64,000 nucleotides of DNA from Acidovorax sp. SUPP3334 (GTDB taxonomy: Bacteria > Pseudomonadota > Gammaproteobacteria > Burkholderiales > Burkholderiaceae_C), in NCBI RefSeq assembly GCF_030159055.1, contig NZ_BQXQ01000006.1, positions 62,001 to 126,000 of the forward strand, written 5' to 3'. The notes under the pieces were generated by a model. It saw only the letters and a list, made by a program, of their open reading frames with translations, was not told the DNA's origin and ran no database searches. The translations under genes and the position numbers were made by a program. Shown piece after piece: positions 61,486 to 64,000 of the stretch (position 1 is the stretch's first letter; every line of letters starts with the position of its first letter).

Positions 61486-62424
61486 CTAATAACGTCTGCA
61501 GGAGATTCGGCAAAGCCAATCCTTGACGCCGGTGTCAATCGCACGCCCCATCTCCACTTTCTTTTGCTCAATGACATTGCGCAACTCGTCCTGCCAAGAT
61601 TGCACCTTGGTGTCGATGTAGTAGAGACCTTGAGCGGTGTTTTCGGGAAGCGTCTTGAGGGCCGCAATCACGTTGCTCTTAATTTTGTAGTCACGGTCCA
61701 GCACATTCAGGCCGATGCCCGCGCCTACTGCTACGACAGCCATGAAGACCAGCGGAAGGACGGCAACGGTAGTAACCATTCCTCCAAAAAACGCACCAAG
61801 CCCGTAGGCGACCAACGCCCCCAGGCCGCCTTTGACGGCCTCCACGCCGATCCCGCCCACCAAGTCATACATGGTCTTCTCGTCATTGAACATGAAGTCC
61901 ATCAACTCAATCCCCGTTGACACGACCACGCCCAGCATGAAGCCGCCCTTGGCGATGCCCTGCAGGCTTTTCATGCCCAGGCCCAGTTGCAGCATCTTCG
62001 GATGGGTCGCCAGATACCGAGTGCCTTGCAGCGCACTGCTGCGCCGTGCCGAGTAGCCCTTGATGATGATGTACGTGCCTGCTGCCGTGGTCTTGATGTA
62101 GCTGCCGATGCCGGCAATGCCGATGGCGTTCAGCGTCTTGGTGATGGCGAGAGCGTCGTTGGCGCCCTGGGCCACCGGCCCGACCCACGGCTCACCCGCA
62201 TTCGGGCTGAACTCTTTCTGCCAGTACTGCCCGAAGGTGGATTGGGACAGCATCTTGCGCAGGCTGAATTCCAGCGCCGCGCTGTTCCTGGCCTTGTCCT
62301 GCAGGATGCTCATGTACTGGCCCTGCGTCAGCACCAGCACGTCCACCTGGTTCTTGTCCATGGACTGGGCCAGGGTCTGTCCGTAGCCGACGTTGAAGAA
62401 CGTGGCCGCCAATTCAGCGCTCAT
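61486..62424 (-). CDS. hydrophobic protein, candidate pore-forming toxin
   Basis: Protein of 312 residues. ATG 62424 follows GGGGG at 8 nt. The first 95 residues are soluble and helical (AATFFNVGYGQTLAQS, YMSILQDKARNSAALEF). Three or four hydrophobic stretches follow (about 98-120, 152-172 and 185-240), the last a long Gly/Ala/Val-rich segment, GLGALVAYGLGAFFGGMVTT then VAVLPLVFMAVVAVG. It ends in a charged amphipathic region (QDELRNVIEQKKVEMG) and CRRY. No signal peptide. This resembles membrane-inserting toxins such as pore-forming effectors, but I did not recognise the family. GC content is lower than in the surroundings. Confidence 0.55.
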   Translation of the reverse strand: MSAELAATFFNVGYGQTLAQSMDKNQVDVLVLTQGQYMSILQDKARNSAALEFSLRKMLSQSTFGQYWQKEFSPNAGEPWVGPVAQGANDALAITKTLNAIGIAGIGSYIKTTAAGTYIIIKGYSARRSSALQGTRYLATHPKMLQLGLGMKSLQGIAKGGFMLGVVVSTGIELMDFMFNDEKTMYDLVGGIGVEAVKGGLGALVAYGLGAFFGGMVTTVAVLPLVFMAVVAVGAGIGLNVLDRDYKIKSNVIAALKTLPENTAQGLYYIDTKVQSWQDELRNVIEQKKVEMGRAIDTGVKDWLCRISCRRY

Positions 62425-62640
62425 TCAATCCCCCCTTGAGATTGCGTTTTCGTTGGGTGCGAATGCTAGCTGCAGGCGAAAACGGGAAAGACGTCAGGAT
62501 GCAACAAGGTGTTTGAACAGCCTTTGGTCGGGCCGGCAGAGGGCCTCGCGGAAAATTTCCGTGAGCATGCTTTAGAAGACTCGGTTAAAGCACTTGGTGC
62601 CCAGGCCCAGGTGGCTTGCAGCCTGCCGCCCCTGGTCGTG
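62425..62640. other. intergenic stretch without recognisable genes
   Basis: No ORF or RNA motif stands out. Together with the repeats at 62641-62780 it forms a 471-bp divergent gap between the toxin-like gene (minus) and the solute-binding-protein gene (plus). Probably promoters for both. Confidence 0.5.
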
Positions 62641-62706
62641 AATTGCTATGCTTTTAGTAGCTGTATGCCGGCGTATTGATTGTGCTGGAGCCCTTTTTGA
62701 CTCAAA
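62641..62706 (+). repeat. interspersed repeat, copy F
   Basis: GCTATGCTTTTAGTAGC hairpin (62644-62660), TGTATGCC, then ATTGTGCTGGAGCCCTTTTT and GACTCAAA. It lies 190 bp upstream of the transporter gene start. Confidence 0.8.
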
Positions 62707-62720
62707 GTGCCCGAGCACCC

Positions 62721-62780
62721 TGCACCGCCCTGCACCGCCCTGCACCGCCCTGTGCCGCTTTGGGGCGCTTTGGGGCGCTT
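62721..62780. repeat. short tandem decamer repeats upstream of the solute-binding protein
   Basis: TGCACCGCCC three times in a row (62721-62750, with a further partial unit before), then TGTGCCGCTT and two copies of TGGGGCGCTT (62751-62780). The period is 10 bp throughout, as at 2941-2980. Confidence 0.85.
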
Positions 62781-62895
62781 TACGCGTCTCGGAGACAATA
62801 TTGCCCTGGACCCACTCCCATCGCGCGTGGCCGCCTGCCCCTGCAGGCTGCCGCGCGCGTTTGCTTTTCGTCTCCCTGGAAAACTCACTCAAGCC

Positions 62896-63681
62896 ATGAA
62901 CAAGATTGCAGCCGTTTTATTGATGTCCCTGGGCGCCCTGCTGGCCGGTTGCGGCAAGAACGACAGCGCGCAGCAGGCTGCACCCGCCGCCGTCACCAGG
63001 ATCGTGGTGGGGCTGGACGACAACTTCCCGCCCATGGGCTTTCGCGACGAGAAGAACACGCTGGTGGGTTTCGACATCGACATGGCGCGTGAAGCCGCCA
63101 AGCGCATGGGCGTCGAGGTCGAGTTCAAGCCGATCGACTGGAGCGCCAAGGAGGCCGAGCTGTCCGGCCAGCGCGTCGATGCGCTGTGGAACGGCCTGAC
63201 CATCACGCCCGAGCGCAAGCAGAACATCGCCTTCACCGCGCCTTACATGGAGAACCACCAGATCGTCGTGGTGTCCGCCAAGTCCGCCATCAAGACCAAG
63301 GCCGATCTGGCCGGCAAGGTGGTGGGCGCGCAGGAGGGCAGCAGCGCGGTCGATGCGGTCAAGAAGGAAGATGCCGTGTTCAAGTCGTTCAAGGAATTCA
63401 AGACCTTCGGCGACAACGTGACCGCGCTCATGGACCTGTCCACCGGCCGCCTGGAAGCCGTCGTGGTCGATGAAGTCGTGGGCCGCTACTACGTGGCCAA
63501 GAAGCCCGCCGAATACGCCGTGCTGGACGAGAACTTCGGCACCGAAGACTACGGCGTGGGCGTGCGCAAGGACGACACCGCGCTGCAGGGCCGCCTGGAC
63601 AAGGCCCTGGCCGACATGAAGCAAGACGGCACGGCCGGCAAGATCGCCACGCAGTGGTTCGGCAAGAACATCGTCAAATAA
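62896..63681 (+). CDS. amino-acid ABC transporter, substrate-binding lipoprotein
   Basis: Periplasmic-binding-protein family 3 protein of 261 residues with a lipobox (LLAGCGKN, Cys at about 19). Signature: IVVGLDDNFPPMGFRD, then LVGFDIDMAREAAKRMGV and TITPERKQNIAFTAPYM, typical of polar amino-acid binders. A partial permease gene follows about 200 bp downstream on the same strand. The amino acid cannot be read from sequence; the motifs fit polar or cationic types. Confidence 0.92.
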   Translation: MNKIAAVLLMSLGALLAGCGKNDSAQQAAPAAVTRIVVGLDDNFPPMGFRDEKNTLVGFDIDMAREAAKRMGVEVEFKPIDWSAKEAELSGQRVDALWNGLTITPERKQNIAFTAPYMENHQIVVVSAKSAIKTKADLAGKVVGAQEGSSAVDAVKKEDAVFKSFKEFKTFGDNVTALMDLSTGRLEAVVVDEVVGRYYVAKKPAEYAVLDENFGTEDYGVGVRKDDTALQGRLDKALADMKQDGTAGKIATQWFGKNIVK

Positions 63682-63688
63682 AGAACAA

Positions 63689-63835
63689 CCCCCTGAGGCG
63701 CTGCGCGCCTTCCCCCTTCACCCTTCTCTCGCATCACTGCGTGATGCGGGAAGGGGGACCGCAGCCGGCGCGGCGGGGCGGCCCTTGCGCGGCTGCCGCT
63801 GGTATCTGGCCGCGCCAGTTGCCCAGGCTGCAGGC
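63689..63835. repeat. hairpin-rich intergenic element between binding protein and permease
   Basis: The gap between the two transporter genes holds a strong hairpin: CCCTTC...CGCATCA, a short loop, TGATGCG...GAAGGG (about 63721-63757), flanked by GC-rich segments (GAGGCGCTGCGCGCC and GGCGCGGCGGGGCGG). I have an unverified impression that such segments recur in Comamonadaceae intergenic regions. It might dampen permease expression relative to the binding protein. Confidence 0.5.
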
Positions 63836-63880
63836 CTTTCCGGCCGCAGTCGTTTAGCCATGGACTCTCGTCGCTCATAG

Positions 63881-64000
63881 ATGGATTACGTTCTTTCCCT
63901 GCTGGGGCCGATGGCGCAGGGCGCCGCGGTCACCCTGAAGCTCTTCGCCATCACGCTCGTGCTGGCCGTGCCGCTGGGCCTCGCGCTGGCGCTGGCCCGG
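63881..64000 (+). CDS. amino-acid ABC transporter permease, N-terminal fragment
   Basis: Forty residues reach the window end. MDYVLSLLGPMAQGAAVTLK is the usual beginning of His/Glu/Gln/Arg-type permeases: a short leader then a first membrane helix (LFAITLVLAVPLGLALALA). It belongs with the solute-binding protein 199 bp upstream. The rest, and any ATPase, lie outside the window. Confidence 0.88.
   Translation, partial: MDYVLSLLGPMAQGAAVTLKLFAITLVLAVPLGLALALAR

Overview
The window is about 64 kb of GC-rich chromosome. I infer a Comamonadaceae betaproteobacterium of the Acidovorax type from three things: the gene order mrcA / pilMNOPQ-aroK-aroB-dgt followed by gltBD, the System II cytochrome c maturation pair, and the NrtR-type control of NAD genes. 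No rRNA, tRNA, CRISPR array, prophage or plasmid origin was found. Most of it is core chromosome with a few accessory insertions.

Layout. 1-3 kb: end of an NCS1 transporter, dihydropyrimidinase and an N-carbamoyl amidohydrolase (reductive pyrimidine or hydantoin breakdown). 3-6 kb: a CsgG-like lipoprotein and a chemoreceptor. 6-8 kb: an accessory ATPase/DUF4276 pair on the minus strand. 8-14 kb: an NAD salvage cluster (nadM, nadE, pncB, pncA on the minus strand, nrtR divergent) with a palindromic NrtR-type operator between pncA and nrtR. 14-18 kb: hemerythrin protein, DUF1328 protein and a 961-residue ankyrin protein. 18-23 kb: metK, two lipid A acyltransferases, an alpha/beta hydrolase and engB. 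23-29 kb: diheme cytochrome c, ResB/CcsA, and msrPQ. 29-32 kb: an MBL-fold protein, lysA-lptM and cyaY. 32-46 kb: mrcA divergent from pilMNOPQ, a low-GC Ig-like lipoprotein, aroK, aroB, dgt, a DUF1415 protein and a methyltransferase. 46-53.5 kb: a RAYT transposase and gltBD. 53.6-60.6 kb: a small stefin-like protein, then two paralogous TonB siderophore receptors with their FecR/FecI signalling pair behind a Fur box. 61-62.4 kb: a hydrophobic protein with a polytopic partner that looks like a pore-forming toxin and its immunity protein. 62.9-64 kb: the start of an amino-acid ABC transporter.

A roughly 60-bp interspersed repeat occurs at about nine intergenic sites. It starts with a small GCTAT/ATAGC hairpin and ends with GCTGGAGGC followed by a T-run. 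Some copies supply the last codons and stop of a neighbouring gene (engB, pncA), and one supplies the likely ribosome binding site and TTG start of dgt. A RAYT transposase lies next to a reversed copy.

The most unusual items are the stefin (type-1 cystatin)-like ORF, the toxin/immunity-like pair, the ATPase/DUF4276 pair joined to the NAD cluster, and the repeat family. All names are from reading motifs; no database search was possible.
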